Assembly (NCBI GenBank): GCA_030522415.1
Contig: CM060107.1
Location: forward strand, 8,638,770-8,702,769
Source: Channallabes apus
Lineage: Eukaryota > Chordata > Actinopteri > Siluriformes > Clariidae
Length of the DNA: 64,000 nt
Direction: 5' to 3'
The notes beneath the pieces are model-generated. The model made no database searches. It saw only the letters and a list, made by a program, of their open reading frames with translations, and had not been told where the DNA came from. Positions 1 to 12,532 of the stretch are shown piece by piece (position 1 is the stretch's first letter; every line of letters begins with the position of its first letter). The position numbers and the translations under genes were made by a program.

Positions 1-1670
1 CCGCACACACACACTACACACCGCACGCACTACACACCGCACACACACACTACACACCGCGCACACACTACACACCGCACACACACTACACACCGCGCAC
101 ACACTACACACCGCGCACACACTACACACCGCACACACACTACACACCGCGCACACACTACACACCGCACACACACACTACACACCGCACACACACTACA
201 CACCGCGCACACACTACACACCGCACACACACACTACACACCGCACACACTACACACCACGCACACACTACACACCGCACACACACTACACACCGCACAC
301 ACACACTACACACCGCACACACACACTACACACCGCACACACACTACACACCGCACACACACACTACACACCGCGCACACACTACACACCGCGCACACTA
401 CACACCGCACACACACTACACACCGCACACACACTACACACCGCACACACACACTACACACCGCGCACACACTACACACCGCACACACACACTACACACC
501 GCACACACACACTACACACCGCGCACACACTACACACCGCACACACACACTACACACCGCGCACACACTACACACCACGCACACACTACACACCGCGCAC
601 ACACTACACACCGCGCACACACTACACACCGCGCACACACTACACACCGCGCACACACTACACACCGCACACACACACTACACACCGCGCACACACTACA
701 CACCACGCACACACTACACACCGCGCACACACTACACACCGCGCACACACTACACACCGCGCACACTACACACCGCGCGCACACTACACACCGCGCGCAC
801 ACTACACACCGCGCGCACACTACACACCGCGCGCACACTACACACCGCGCGCACACTACACACCGCGCGCACACTACACACCGCGCGCACACTACACACC
901 GCGCGCACACTACACACCGCGCACACACTACACACCGCGCACACACTACACACCGCGCACACACTACACACCGCGCACACACTACACACCGCGCACACAC
1001 TACACACCGCACACACAATACACACCGCACACACACTACACACCGCACGCACACTACACACCGCACGCACACTACACACCGCGCACACACTACACACCGC
1101 GCACACACTACACACCGCACACACACTACACACCGCACACACACTACACACCGCACACACAATACACACCGCACACACACTACACACCGCACACACACTA
1201 CACACCGCACACACCGCACACACACACTACACACCGCGCACACACTACACACCGCGCACACACTACACACCGCGCACACAATACACACCGCACACACACT
1301 ACACACCGCACACACACACTACACACCGCACACACACACTACACACCGCACACACACACTACACACCGCACACACACTACACACCGCGCACACACTAAAC
1401 ACCGCGCACACAATACACACCGCACACACACTACACACCGCGCACACAATACACACCGCACACACAATACACACCGCACACACAATACACACCGCACACA
1501 CACTACACACCGCGCACACACACTACACACCGCACACACACTACACACCGCACACACAATACACACCGCACACACACTACACACCGCGCACACACTACAC
1601 ACCGCGCACACACTACACACCGCGCGCACAATACACACCACACACACACTGCACACACAATACACACTGC
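1..1670. repeat. 18-bp A/C-rich minisatellite
   Basis: Tandem array of roughly ninety copies of an 18-bp unit resembling GCGCACACACTACACACC, with 16-20 bp variants. The plus strand is nearly all A and C, with T once per unit and G only inside CGC steps. It runs off the left edge of the window. The long cysteine/valine-rich open frames on the minus strand (for example 530-1315) are by-products of the period being a multiple of three and are not genes. Confidence 0.95.
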
Positions 1671-1744
1671 AGCGAAACCACACAAGTGATGCTCGAGCAC
1701 AGACCAAATACACACTCGCTGTGCTCCCACACAAAGACTCACAC

Positions 1745-2490
1745 ACACTCTCTCTCTCTCTATTTCCCCTTTTTCTGACATTCTGACATGTTTGCTTTTT
1801 TTCTTGCTCCTGTTTTCATTTCTTTCTTTTTGTCTCATTTTGTTTCTAATGTTTTTCTTTTATTCGCTATTCTTTTTTTATTCTTCTTTCTTTAATATCT
1901 TCTTAATATTTTGTTCTTTTTTTTCTCTGTTTCTTTCTTCTTTTCTTCTGTTCTCATCCTCTGTTCTTGTCTTTCTTTCTCTCATGTTTTATTCTTTCTT
2001 CATATACTTACTTTCCTTCTTCTCTTTGTCTGTCTTTTTTATTTTTTCTTCTTCTGTTCCAATTGCTGGTTATTGTTTTTTTTTCAGTTTTTGTATTCTT
2101 TCTTTCTTTTTCCTTTCATTCTTAGATTTATATTATTTTCTTCTTCTGTCTTTCTTTTTATATTTTGTTGTCTTCTTTTCTCTTTTTTCATTGTTTATTC
2201 TCTTTTTTCTAATTTCTTTTTCAGACAAACTATTTTTATGATCATTACTTTTCTTTTTCTGTTCTCATTCTTAATTGTTATTTTTCTTTCTGTTTTTGTA
2301 TCCTATTCTTGTTTGATTCTTCCACTGATTCTTAATTTCTGCCTTTTTCATTTATTATCCTCTGTTTTCAATTAGCTCATTTCTTTTATATTTTCCCTTG
2401 TTTTTCTTTTTTTTTATTTTTCCCTCAGAGTCTCTTACTCATAAACCACTTCTTTATTCTCTCTACAATCCCTACATCTCTTCTTTTTAT
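1745..2490. repeat. Polypyrimidine (T/C-rich) tract
   Basis: About 750 bp that is overwhelmingly T and C on the plus strand, built of irregular TTTCTT/TCTTTT words without a fixed period, directly after the A/C minisatellite. The phenylalanine/leucine-rich open frames here are composition artefacts. Confidence 0.85.
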
Positions 2491-2866
2491 TTTAAAAAGA
2501 TCAACAACAAAAAACATTTTTTCTTTTTTTAAACACAGACTTCTATCTCTGTGTCCCTTTAAGCTTGTTGCTAATACAATATTTCTGTATTATGTGTATA
2601 TGTACGTTTTTCATGTGTGTGTAATACATACACTCTCAGCTCAGCCTTTCTCTACTATACTGTACTCCTCGGTATTACATGTAAAGGTTTACAAAGTTGT
2701 AACTTTTCTACTTTTCCTTTTCAGCTCCATCTGCTCACTCTGAGTCCCGACTGCGTTCTGGTCTCCTTTTTATTCACCAGTGTGACGTGAGAAACACTCG
2801 TGCTCCAGAACAGCAATATACATCTGCAGTGAGTTACCAGCATTAAAACACAAAACAGATCAAACA

Positions 2867-2899
<33 letters not shown>

Positions 2900-4148
2900 A
2901 CTCACCTCTTTTAATGAACCATCAGATTCTGAATGAAGTTAAAGCTTCCAAAAGTCCAACAGTCCACTAGTGCAGCCAGACTGTGTGTGAACATGAGTTG
3001 AGTTTGGAACTTAGGAGAGTGTATGTGTGTGTGTGTGTGAGTGAGAGAGAGAGAGAGGAGGAACAGAGGGTCCACTGGGCAGAAGGAGTGTGAGTGTGGG
3101 AGGTGCTTTTTTATCACACACACATACACACACACACACACACACACCTCTCTCCACCGAAAAGGCAAAAGCTGGATTCCATTAGAATTCTTGCACACAC
3201 ACCCTCACTTTCACAAACTCAAAGACGAATCTAAACTAATACTTAAAAACAGTGCTGATTGATTCGGTGTCCTAATTGGTTAGAAGGTGTTGATTAATTT
3301 TCTATAACAGCGGCTCTGACTGTAGCTGCAGGTTAATGTTAATGTGCTTATTGTAATATATCATTTCTATGGCAACAGCTCATACAGCAAGGAACTTATA
3401 AGTTTTATGTAAAATGTATGGAAGGAGTCAGGACTTTTTACAGTTTGAGGTAAAGCGTAAGATTTCCGACATCCTCAGGACAAAAAACAAAAACACAACT
3501 TTATAGGCAACCGGTGCTGTTTTGTCTTATTACCTTTAAAGGCAGAGAGATAAACAGAGTGACTGGTAAAGGAAGGTCTGTTTCCTGCTGCAGTAAAGTA
3601 AGTGAGAACTCGGTACACACACCTGTGCATAAACACTGTAGGATGAATTTCAACCCAAATTTCAATTTCAATATTTGTACTGTCTTGTGTTGATTGTGTG
3701 ACTGTCATACTGCTAATCGGAATCTGAGTTGGAATCAGAAACAGAATCAAAATCTGAATCACTGTTCGCTCTCTCTCTCTCTCTCTCTCGCTTCATACAC
3801 TAATGTTTTTCTTTTCTTTTGACTCTTGTTCCTTCTCCTCATAATTCTTTTCTTTTGTCTCTCTCATTCTACTGTTCTTCTTTGTCGGGTCGGTTTTTGC
3901 CCCGACATTTGATCTCATCCTCTCTTATCCATCTCTCTCTCTCTTACTCTCCATATTCGTGCTCTTTCTTACTTTCACTCTCATCCTTTTACTTCTTCCT
4001 CACATATTTTTCTCTCTCCTCCACATACTTCTCTCTCTCACACACAGACACACTGGTCGTTGGTGTGAGTGTAAAGCACAGGGAGGAGTGTTAAAGCTCG
4101 ACTGTAATTTACACCCACATACACTTAACAAACACACCCTGGTCTTTC

Positions 4149-4185
<37 letters not shown>

Positions 4186-4490
4186 ACTCATTTTGGATCA
4201 CCAGATGTTACCGTGAATTTGAACAGTCCGTGTGTCTGTACATTACTATATAAACTTATATACACAAACATACACATAGAGATGTGTGTCTGGTGATTTT
4301 AACCAGCCACAGTGGAGGCTTTCAGACAGCAGTAACACATCTTCATTCATCACGCTGTGTGCTCAGTAGCCGCCGTTATCTACGACTTAACGACTTAAGT
4401 GCTTAGTGTGTCTGATAAAAAAAAAGAAATTTAAAAAACGTCTCAAGGTGGTACAAAGAGGTCAGGGTCAGAGTCCGGGGTCTGCGAAGA
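2491..4490. other. Intergenic DNA with dinucleotide repeats
   Basis: No recognisable gene. It holds (CA)n at 2866-2897, a GT/GA-rich stretch near 3020-3057, a second CA run near 3120-3147, (CT)n near 3768-3790 and an uninterrupted (CT)n at 4151-4183. Short open frames here are frayed microsatellite translations. One splice-flanked candidate exon is listed separately. Confidence 0.6.
2725..2828 (+). other. Orphan splice-flanked candidate exon
   Basis: 104 bp between a strong acceptor (pyrimidine-rich, ending CTTTTCAG at 2724) and a good donor (GCA|GTGAGT at 2829). One frame is open throughout, 34 codons beginning CCATCTGCT and ending in ACATCTGCA; another frame stops early. I recognise no protein family and no partner exon, so chance is a serious alternative. 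Confidence 0.18.
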
Positions 4491-5194
4491 AGAAGTTAAC
4501 ACAAGTTTGAGCACAGAGTCTTCGTTGGGTGTTTATACTCGCTCTCTGGATTGAGTGCTTGGTTAAATACTTAGTGAAGAGCTTTGTCTTTAGAAGGCAG
4601 TCAGTGACTCAGCGGTTCAGACATCCAGGGCAAGTTTATTCCACCACCTATTTTCCAGGACAGAGCCTTGATCTATGTCATGCTGAGGGATGGCGTGTCA
4701 AACCAAGGAATGCTAGTGGCTTGAAGGCAAGTTTGTACGTTTCATAAGCACATTCGTGTCTGGTTTTGCTTTTGTAGGCAAGTAACAAGAGTTTTACATC
4801 GGATGCGAACTGAACACAACAATGTTCACAACAAAAGGTCCATGCCATAGTGGATCATTTGCAAGGGTTGGAGACCATGCAGTATGTATGACATACCAAC
4901 GAGAAGTGACTGGACAAACTTCTGTGTTGGCTTCATGGAGTGAAATGTCAAGATGTTTTAGAGCAGGAACCTGGATGAGCATGTTAGGTTAGCAGTATGA
5001 CAAGAGAAGGAGAGTCTGGTTGTCTAGAACTACACTAAGGTTGCTTGCTCTAAAGATATCACAAGATGTTCACATGGAGATCCTTCTCCAGGAATATACA
5101 GTACTACAGGAGCTGGGTGGTACTGGATTTGACTTCAGGTCCATAATGAAGACATGATTGCCAGAATTGAGTATACTGTATAAATGGAAATCAT

Positions 5195-5265
5195 TTCAAT
5201 GTATTTATGAATGAGAGCAGAATTGGGCTGAGCACTGAGCCTTGTGGGACACCAGCGCAGAGAAG
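5195..5265 (-). mobile_element. LINE reverse-transcriptase fragment
   Basis: Read on the minus strand, 5215-5252 gives GVPQGSVLSPILLSF, the conserved PQGS...L.P block of non-LTR reverse transcriptases. The flanking sequence (about 4600-5350) is too decayed to read further. Probably a 5'- and 3'-truncated LINE copy. Confidence 0.6.
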
Positions 5266-5465
5266 ATGAAGATTTCGTCGCTGTCACTTCATATGATCTT
5301 CAAGAGGTCAAGACAAATCAGTGTGATGTGATGTTTGTAGAAAGCAGTTTCCAGCTACCTTATAACTAGTTCTTGTTTGATACCCTTATTTTTTTAGCTA
5401 TTTATTTTTAAGAAAAAGTCCTATCTGAGAACCATGTTATATTATTAGTCGCACTCTTAGTCTGC

Positions 5466-5648
5466 TTAGCAACAGGGTGAGGACATCAGTCTAGGCTTCT
5501 TAATGGGGGAACCCCAGACATTCCCTAGACAACTGTAAAACATGATCTCTTTAACAGATCCTGAGTCTGTCCAGTGGCACATGCCTGGAATAACTGTAGA
5601 GGGAGATGACCTAGGAGCATCTTTATAAGGTGCCTGCATGACATTCAC
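5466..5648 (-). mobile_element. Possible LINE 3'-region fragment
   Basis: The minus-strand frame has the arrangement seen near the 3' ends of common fish LINEs (a CHW...G motif followed by a WGSPIKKPRLM-like block). The match is by eye and weak. No target duplication was found. Confidence 0.3.
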
Positions 5649-5779
5649 TGGATTTTCTTGATTTGAAGTTGAAGTGGATTTAGTCCAAGGCTGCTCATCC
5701 TTTTATGAAAAACAAGCTGCTGAAGAGGAACCTAATGTCTCCTGCTTGCACTTGCAAACCTTAAACCTGGATTATACTA

Positions 5780-6385
5780 GCTTTTAATTTTAATGCATGG
5801 GTACGCAAGATGGCTGCTGAAACATAGCTTGTGAATTCCGTAAGAAATTAACTCTATATCTCCTTGAGGTGCAACACCTTGAACAAACTAGTGGACTAAA
5901 TAGAAACAGAAGGTGTTTAACATCGCTGTGAATAAAATTATTGAATATTTTATAGTTATTTTGGTAAAATGATGACAGGACTGTTCTGCATGATGTATAT
6001 AAAGTATGCAATTTAGAATATAAAAAAGGCTGCTCATGTTGCCACTTCTTCTGCATGCACATGCAAAATCACGCACTAAGTATAACCTACATGCTATATC
6101 TTTCTCAAACCAACATAGGTGAGGATTGGGATGTTGGAGAGCGTCCCGTTTTTGCCTGAATATACATATTCACATTTTGAGTGGGTACATAATAATAGAT
6201 GTAGTTTCCTGCTTCATGTGGGTTATGAAATGATATACATTTAAAATTTAAGACAGGATTTTCTGACTCAGTAAGACTTCATTTGTGAAAGGAAATTGTG
6301 TCATAAACGATAATATTTTACAATCTGTTATATGTATGCATAAAGATGATGACTGTACACACAAAACTGGATCGTGGTGACTTAC
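5780..6385. other. AT-rich intergenic DNA
   Basis: No coding frame, repeat or RNA gene that I can support. Confidence 0.5.
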
Positions 6386-6482
6386 ACTGGACTGTGAGAG
6401 ACATAGAGAGAGTGAAAGTCCAGAGCCAAACTGTGAGGGTGGAGCAGGAAATAGCTGCGGAGGTCCGCAGTGGGCATGAAGC
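6386..6482 (-). other. Orphan splice-flanked candidate exon
   Basis: On the minus strand 97 bp lie between an acceptor (CTCTTTTAGTGGCAG) and a consensus donor (CCAGT|GTAAGTC). All three frames are open; one reads FMPTADLRSYFLLHPHSLAL and on. In human the next gene on this side of LSM10, same strand, is STK40, so a 5' exon of that gene is conceivable, but the peptide does not resemble STK40 and no neighbouring exon is visible. Confidence 0.2.
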
Positions 6483-6851
6483 CTGCCACTAAAAGAGCTC
6501 TTTGTGTTTAGGTCAGTTTATAGAATCATACTGTACACAAACCAAATGTGGGACGGGTGCCATTAAACCTGCTCTGGCATTAGCGTTAATGTTCAAAAAG
6601 TCACTAAGATCACCAGTTGATGTCCAAAGTGTTCATATTTTTATTACTCTGCCAGGACTAAATTTGAACACAAGGTAAAAGCTTACATTAGTGATAATGT
6701 CTGAATATACCCTGAACCTTTAACTTACATCATATCAAATGATACTAAGAAAGACTTGTCCAATAACAAGTCATAATTTTGTATGTTGTTTTTAAAATAA
6801 AAATCATTCATGTTTATAATAACATTCATACCACTGATTAAGAAGAGCTAA

Positions 6852-7010
6852 CAGGTGGGGCCAGGTGTATAGGTCTGAGGGGCGGGGCCTGGAATATGAT
6901 TCCCAAGAGGTAATGGGAGTGGCCGGGTGTATACAGCTGGAAAGCGGAGGGGCGGGGCCAGGTGTATGACTCTCAGGAACAAGTGCGTGTGGCTAGGTTT
7001 ATCTATCTAA
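6852..7010 (+). repeat. Short GC-rich minisatellite
   Basis: Three to four diverged copies of a roughly 50-bp unit centred on GGGGCGGGGCCAGGTGTAT. A further diverged copy (GAGATGCTGAGGTGTAACTGG) follows 7381, so the SINE at 7025-7369 inserted into this array. The GGGCGG cores look like Sp1 sites but are part of the repeat. Confidence 0.6.
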
Positions 7011-7024
7011 TAAGTGTTGGGGGA

Positions 7025-7369
7025 AGGCGGCACGGTGGTGTAGTGGTTAGCACTGTCGCCTTGCACCTCCAGGGTCTGGGTTCGATTCCCCGGCCAGGCT
7101 CGATTCCCGTCTCTGTGTGCATGTTCTCCCCGTGCTTGGTGGGTTTCCTCCGGGTACTCCGGTTTCCTCCCACAGTCCAAAGACATGCAGATTAGGATAA
7201 TTGGCGTTCCCAAATTGACCATAGTGTGTGAATGAGTGTGTGTGCTCTGCGATGGATTGGCACGCTGTCCAGGGTGTACCCTGCCTCGTGCCCAGAGTCT
7301 CCTGGGATAGGCTCCAGGTCCCCACGACCCGAAATACAGGATAAAGCGGTATAGAAGATGAATGAATGA
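7025..7369 (+). mobile_element. tRNA-derived SINE with target duplication
   Basis: Full-length copy of the window's main SINE. The 5' head has a pol III A-box-like (TAGTGGTTAGCACTG) and B-box-like (GGGTTCGATTCC) promoter; the body contains the CCGGTTTCCTCCCACAGTCC segment and the 3' end is GCGGTATAGAAGATG plus (AATG)n. It is flanked by AAGTGTTGGGGGA (7012-7024) and AAGCGTTGGGGGA (7370-7382), a 13-bp duplication with one mismatch. The family resembles elements described as Mermaid-type in catfish and zebrafish; that name is from memory. Confidence 0.88.
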
Positions 7370-7404
7370 AAGCGTTGGGGGAGATGCTGAGGTGTAACTG
7401 GGTA

Positions 7405-8075
7405 TACAGTGCCACGAAATAGTATTTGCCCCTTCCTGATTTTTCCTTTTGTATATTTTTCACACCAAAATTATTGAGATCATCAAACTACACAAAGATA
7501 ACCAGATTACATATAAAATGCAGTTTTAAAATGATGATGGAAAAAAGTTTTCCAAACCTGCCCTGGCCCTATGTGAAAAAGTAATTGCCCCCTTGCCCTA
7601 TGAATGAACTGTGATTTTTGAGCCATTAGAGCACAAAGACACATCATCCAGTATCTCATAAAAGAACCCAGAACAACATCTGAAGAAATGCAGGCCTCAG
7701 TTGAGGTCAGTGTTCATGATTCAGCAATAAGAAAGAGACCGAGGGCGAAAATGGCATCCATGGTACAGTTCCAAGGCGAAAGCCACCGCTGACCAAAACG
7801 AACACAAAGGCTCGTCTCACATTTGCCCAAAAATATCTTGATTATTCCCAAGAATTTAAGGCAAATATTCTGTGAACTGATATGACTAAGGTTTAACCCC
7901 CTGTGAAAGGGGTGTGTCCGGTTACATCTGGAGTTAAAACTAACACTAGGTTCGGACAGCTTTATAATTGAAAGCATCATTTAAAAACTGCATTTTGTAT
8001 TTTCTCTGGTTATCTTTGTGTAATATTGAAATTTGTTTGATGATCTCAATCGTTTTAGTGTGACAAATATGCAAT
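7405..8075 (+). mobile_element. Decayed Tc1-like element
   Basis: Starts TACAGTGCCACGAAATAGTA, a Tc1-type terminus of the sort that continues TTTGCCCC. About 7700-7870 still translates to the Tc1 helix-turn-helix/linker region (QASVEVSVHDSAIRKR-like and TKTNTKARLTF-like in pieces) with frameshifts. The DDE catalytic half is missing. The far end (AATCGTTTTAGTGTGACAAA near 8050) mirrors the internal TIR sequence near 7470. Non-functional. Confidence 0.65.
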
Positions 8076-9900
8076 AAATAAATAAATAAATAAACCAGCA
8101 TTGTAAAACTGACTATGAAACAATCATTAACATTTCTAATAAATTACATAATACTGGCTGCAGGTTCTGTACCATATTTAATAGATATAATATAATTTAT
8201 TGAATCCCTCCAGTGTGGTGTAAGATTTCGTTTTTTCAATTGTTCCTGTTGCTCAAAATAGTGATGTTTCCGTTCCTGGGCCGTGAGTGCGAACAGGAAC
8301 TCACACACTGTTATTATGTGGTGATTAACCCTCAGGTCTGTGCACGCAGCAGCTCCAGCGACAAAAATACTCATTTAACGAGGAGCACTTTTAAGTACAA
8401 ACCTCAGACTGAGACAACACCGCAGAGGACGAGAGGAGGCTAAAAACAAATAACCTCTTCATCTACATCACCGAGTGTAAACCCTGTGAGCTTATAGACT
8501 AAACTCTGTGTTTCAGGGGCTAATGAGCAACACGTGGGCATTCGGTTCACATCACTCCATACATCATCCATTACGGTTCCAGCTCCATCTGTGAGAAACG
8601 TCTAACAAGCCAAAAGAGAAAACGTTGTGAGAATGTTCAGTAATCTAGTCAACTGGTCAATATATCAAACTGCAACATTATAAAAAGCATCTGCTGTAAC
8701 AAAGTTTCGTTCTTAAGGTGTTATTAGGCCGATGATGTTACAACCGTCCTAGTTGCACAAAAACATTGTGTAAAGAATTTTGAAAAACACATATAACGCT
8801 TAGCAAACAGCTCCTCGAGGTTTCTTCGTAGGGTAAAAGTTCTGATTAATAAAATAAAAATGTCATCGAAACTTTGACACTTAATTAACGATATTTAAAA
8901 CATAAATGCTAATTACAACTTGTTTAAGTCCAAGAGTATATCATACGTTTCAAGCAAGTAAGTCAGTTTATAAGAGCAGGCTTTAAAAATAAAAATAAAT
9001 ACTTCCTGAAAGAAAGGTTCTAAAAAAAAAAGCATTTGCCGCTATGAAGTTAACTTTATGACGCTATTAGAATGTTGCTCACACCAAGTTCCTGAAAAGA
9101 CAAAAGTTCCTAGAAGTTTCCAAAATGTTTTCTTTAACTTTGAACCTTTTTAACCTAAAAGAAAAAACAAGAAGAAAGGTTTACAAAGTGAAGATACATA
9201 TATATCTCGAAATGATTAATTAAATCGATTTGATGCAGAACGATTCATACTTTCAAAACTATCGAGATAATCTATGGTCTAAAATCGACAAAATGCTTGA
9301 AATCCTTACAACTTTAATATAAAATACAAATTGATCCATCTTTCACAAATTCCTGTATTTTAAATTTTTTTTCAAAACTTTATTTATGCACGGTTCGTGA
9401 AATACTGCCACCTACTGGACTGGAGAGTGGCGCAGAAAACCATCAGGAAAAAAATTATCAATCTGTCTAGGGCATGGAAATGAAAAAAATTAATAAGACA
9501 AGATACGCAGCTTTTTTGTGTTTTAAATAATACCAACCTGTAAAAAACATATAGCTGCTTGAGACAACTTTGACAATAAACATTAGTGCTATTAAATTAA
9601 ATTGGAAAGGAAAATTGCAATGTCGGAAACTTCAACCGAATTGAACCCACAGTAGACCTATAATCACAGCTCTAGAGAAATTACCAGACCAGGTTACACT
9701 GTATAATGACAAATATCATGTGCCAGAATTGTCTAAAAATATCTGCTGTAATAACGATTGTCTCTGCAACGATTACAGTAGAACGTTGCTCAAACCTCAA
9801 TAAACATTACATAAAAGATTAAGATTCTTGGAAACCAAAGAAAGTTCCTCAAGTGCTGTGTGTATGGTTAAAGGTTCCTGAAATGGTTGTATATGCATAC
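8076..9900. other. AT-rich intergenic DNA
   Basis: Opens with (AAAT)n at about 8078-8093. The rest holds no gene or repeat that I recognise. 8210-8445 is somewhat more GC-rich with short open frames on both strands but no family match. Confidence 0.5.
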
Positions 9901-9901
9901 A

Positions 9902-10060
9902 TGTTGTTGGTCTTTTGGCTGCTCCCGGCAAGGGGTCGCCACAGCGGAATATCCAGTCCGCAACACAACTTGGCACAGGTTTTACGCCGGATGCTCTTCC
10001 TGACGCAACCCTCCCATTTTATCCGGGCTTGGGACCGGCACTGTATCCATTAGTACTGCA
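9902..10060 (+). mobile_element. Dispersed repeat, second SINE-like family
   Basis: Contains the block CTTTTGGCTGCTCCCGGCAA followed by GGGTCGCCACAGCGGA and CCTCCCATTTTATCCGGGCT. The same family recurs at 37690-37860 in the same orientation, about 75% alike by eye. This motif set is common across fish genomes; the class is uncertain. Confidence 0.7.
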
Positions 10061-10496
10061 AAAGGAAAACAGAGAACACTCTGGCGTATTGTTCTATTAA
10101 TGAATTTGTATTAATGTATTACAGAATTTATTCAAGTTTAGAAACAAAAACAGCAGCAGCAAACACTCTGAAATGTTCTTAAAATATTTGAAAGTTCTGT
10201 AAGGTTCCTTAAAAAGAGTTCCTGAACAGTTCCATGGTTGGTTAAAGGCTCTTTGACTTTCTGAGAACAAACCAGTATAGAAACCTTCCTGAAAGGGGAA
10301 ACCCAGAAGTCTCTGTTGTTGGGATCTACATGTAAAAGTCTCTTTAAGAGATGACTCCTAAACACATTAGTCCATGGGTGTTCTGTGTTTTATCAAAGTA
10401 AAGTGTGTGTTTTTTTTTTTTTCCACATGGTTTGTTTATCCCCCAAAAAAACCCTCCTTACAGAACGTACAAATATCAGACTCGAGTCATGGTGTG

Positions 10497-10502
10497 TTTA
10501 AT
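10497..10502 (-). promoter_or_regulatory. LSM10: Possible LSM10 polyadenylation signal
   Basis: ATTAAA on the minus strand, about 190 bp past the LSM10 stop codon, with no better AATAAA nearer. Position is plausible; usage is inferred. Confidence 0.35.
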
Positions 10503-10689
10503 ACATAATCATGTTTTCACGATGAAGTAACACAAACAGCTGTTCTCATCATTCAGAGCTTCTTCAGTCACTTTGTCAGACAGGAACAGAGGAGACGTCC
10601 ACAATAACAACTGATAAACAGCACCATCGTAAAAATGAAACAAAAAAATCCAATCCAATCAAATCTCTCGAACACAAACTCTTCCTGGC

Positions 10690-11049
10690 TTATTTCTTCT
10701 TCTTGCTGTACTCCTTCTTCCCTTTCTCTTTGAAGTGCCGCACTCGGTGGATTTTCTCCAGCTGGCTCTGGATGGTCTCTACGATGTTCACTTGGTCAGG
10801 AATGTGGACGTAGCGGACGTTACGGCCGGTCACGAACAAGTCGGCCATCTCCGAGACTTTTCCTCGTCTGTCCCGGTACAGGACGTCCTCCAGGCGCACG
10901 TTCATGAAGGCGTCCACGTTGAGGACGCGACCCCGCGCCGAGCTCTCGTCCCGTAGCTCCACTGTGGTCACGTGACCGTGCAGACCCTGCAGCAGCACCA
11001 CCAGGCAGTTCTCCGAGATGGTTCGCTCTGCGATCGACTGAGTCGCCAT
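10690..11049 (-). CDS. LSM10: U7 snRNA-associated Sm-like protein LSm10
   Basis: Intact 119-residue frame, close to the 123 residues of human LSM10. LSm10 pairs with LSm11 to replace SmD1/SmD2 in the U7 snRNP, which directs 3'-end cleavage of replication-dependent histone pre-mRNAs in the nucleus. The Sm fold is clear: Sm1 spans about residues 16-60 with VDAFMNVRL at 45-53, and Sm2 about 70-90 with [15 protein letters not shown] at 71-85. The N-terminus [10 protein letters not shown] matches the family. The tail after residue 104 is short and very lysine-rich (ends SKKKK). The ATG at 11047-11049 is the only one that keeps the family N-terminus. The whole CDS is one exon, and the DNA is clearly more GC-rich than its flanks. 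A 5' splice acceptor may lie at 11075-11076 on the minus strand, which would put the rest of the 5' UTR upstream. Confidence 0.95.
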   Translation of the reverse strand: MATQSIAERTISENCLVVLLQGLHGHVTTVELRDESSARGRVLNVDAFMNVRLEDVLYRDRRGKVSEMADLFVTGRNVRYVHIPDQVNIVETIQSQLEKIHRVRHFKEKGKKEYSKKKK

Positions 11050-11076
11050 TGATTATCCAATACACGATGGAACACT

Positions 11077-12357
11077 AACACACACGCAAATAAACAGCAT
11101 TAATGAAACATGCATAAAACTAAAATCTGTACTGGAATAAAATCTGGGCTTCACTTACTCGTATTTAAGTAATTCACGTTTATGAATTTTGCATGAATAA
11201 TTGTTCATTGATATCTGTTTTTATGATACGAAGGAAAGAATGTGTCTTTCATCCCTGGGAACAAAGGACGTGAAGGGGGAACAGAGTACGATGCTTTTGT
11301 TTGTCACGTTCTGCAGTTCAGTGAAATGCTTTTCTTCACACATCCCAGGCTGGTAGTCAGCAGGGGGCAGAACACTGAGGGTTAAAGGTTGGGTTAAACC
11401 CCTGACCTCCTGATCACTAACCCAGAGGGAACACCATACACACACATTCCAGGAGAAACACAACTACTTTAGCATTTTTGGGAAGATGGAGGAAACCAGA
11501 GAACCCAGAGGAAACCCATGAAGAAAACCCAGTACAACCATGAGCATACAGTACGTATACATACTATCAGCAATATCATTATGACTACTGATCTAATATT
11601 GAGTAGGTCCCCCCTTTTGCCATTATATAGGACGATACATAAAAATAAAGTTTTTGCGAATGCGAAAGGCCCGTGCTCAATTCCCCATTACACTTGCCCA
11701 TTTTTTTTTTCCTTCCGAAAAATGTTTGCCTGTCTGCGGAATTAGAACATTGCAGGTAACATGGAAAAGGAGAAGTCCCCCTCCCCTGCCTTGTGTTAAT
11801 GCTTATTTGGGCTATATAACATAACATTAAGAAATCAGTATTTGGTGAATGAAGCATATGCGCAGGCTGCAATTATGGCATTTTTTCCTCCTCCTCCGTT
11901 TCAAAACCATGGTGACGTTTCGCGAACTTTGCATACCTACATTTGCATATCGCAGAGCTAGCGTTAAGCATATTACACCTGCGTCCCGCTTGGCTAGTTT
12001 GTAGCGCAAGAACCTCCCTTTAAGTATGCGCAATGTTTCAGATGGTATGGCAAGTTTAAACATGTGTATCAGATATGACTCATAGTTGAAAGAACGTGTA
12101 AACAGACGTTTATCAGATATAGGCAACAAATCAGAATTAGACATCGAGACCTGCAGTGTAAACGAGGCTTTCTACTCAGAGTCGTTCGATCCTGTGTCAC
12201 GTGACTCCCATAGACGCTATGCGGTGCAATAGATTTAAAAGAACGAACGACTCAGACTGGAAGATATGAGAGATGAGCTGCTCATTCTGTTTATTATAAT
12301 ATGTCCTTAGCTGCATTGTAATATGTTCATTACTGGAACTATAGCCAAAATTTGTGT
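11077..12357. other. Non-coding DNA upstream of LSM10 CDS
   Basis: Probably LSM10 5' intron if the exon proposed at 14492 is right. No coding frame or named repeat is supported. Short open frames on both strands show no family features. Confidence 0.45.
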
Positions 12358-12365
12358 ATGTAGAT

Positions 12366-12499
12366 TAGGGCTGCACGGTATATCGAAAAAATATCGTTAT
12401 CGCAAAGAGTTGCGATAAATACTTTATTTGCCAAGCATTTGTGTGTCCAAATTTGACCAATCAGATGGGCCCTTACTATGTTTATACCCGCTTATATCT

Positions 12500-12532
<33 letters not shown>

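Noticed and set aside
530..1315. 261-residue cysteine/valine/arginine-rich open frame on the minus strand
   Set aside because: It is a translation of the 18-bp minisatellite: the period is a multiple of three, so several frames stay open. No start context, domain or end outside the repeat.
6855..6962. Cluster of Sp1-like GGGCGG boxes as a promoter
   Set aside because: The boxes are part of a ~50-bp tandem repeat, so their number does not imply a promoter.
10820..11065. 81-residue minus-strand open frame overlapping LSM10
   Set aside because: It is a shadow frame of the GC-rich LSM10 exon.
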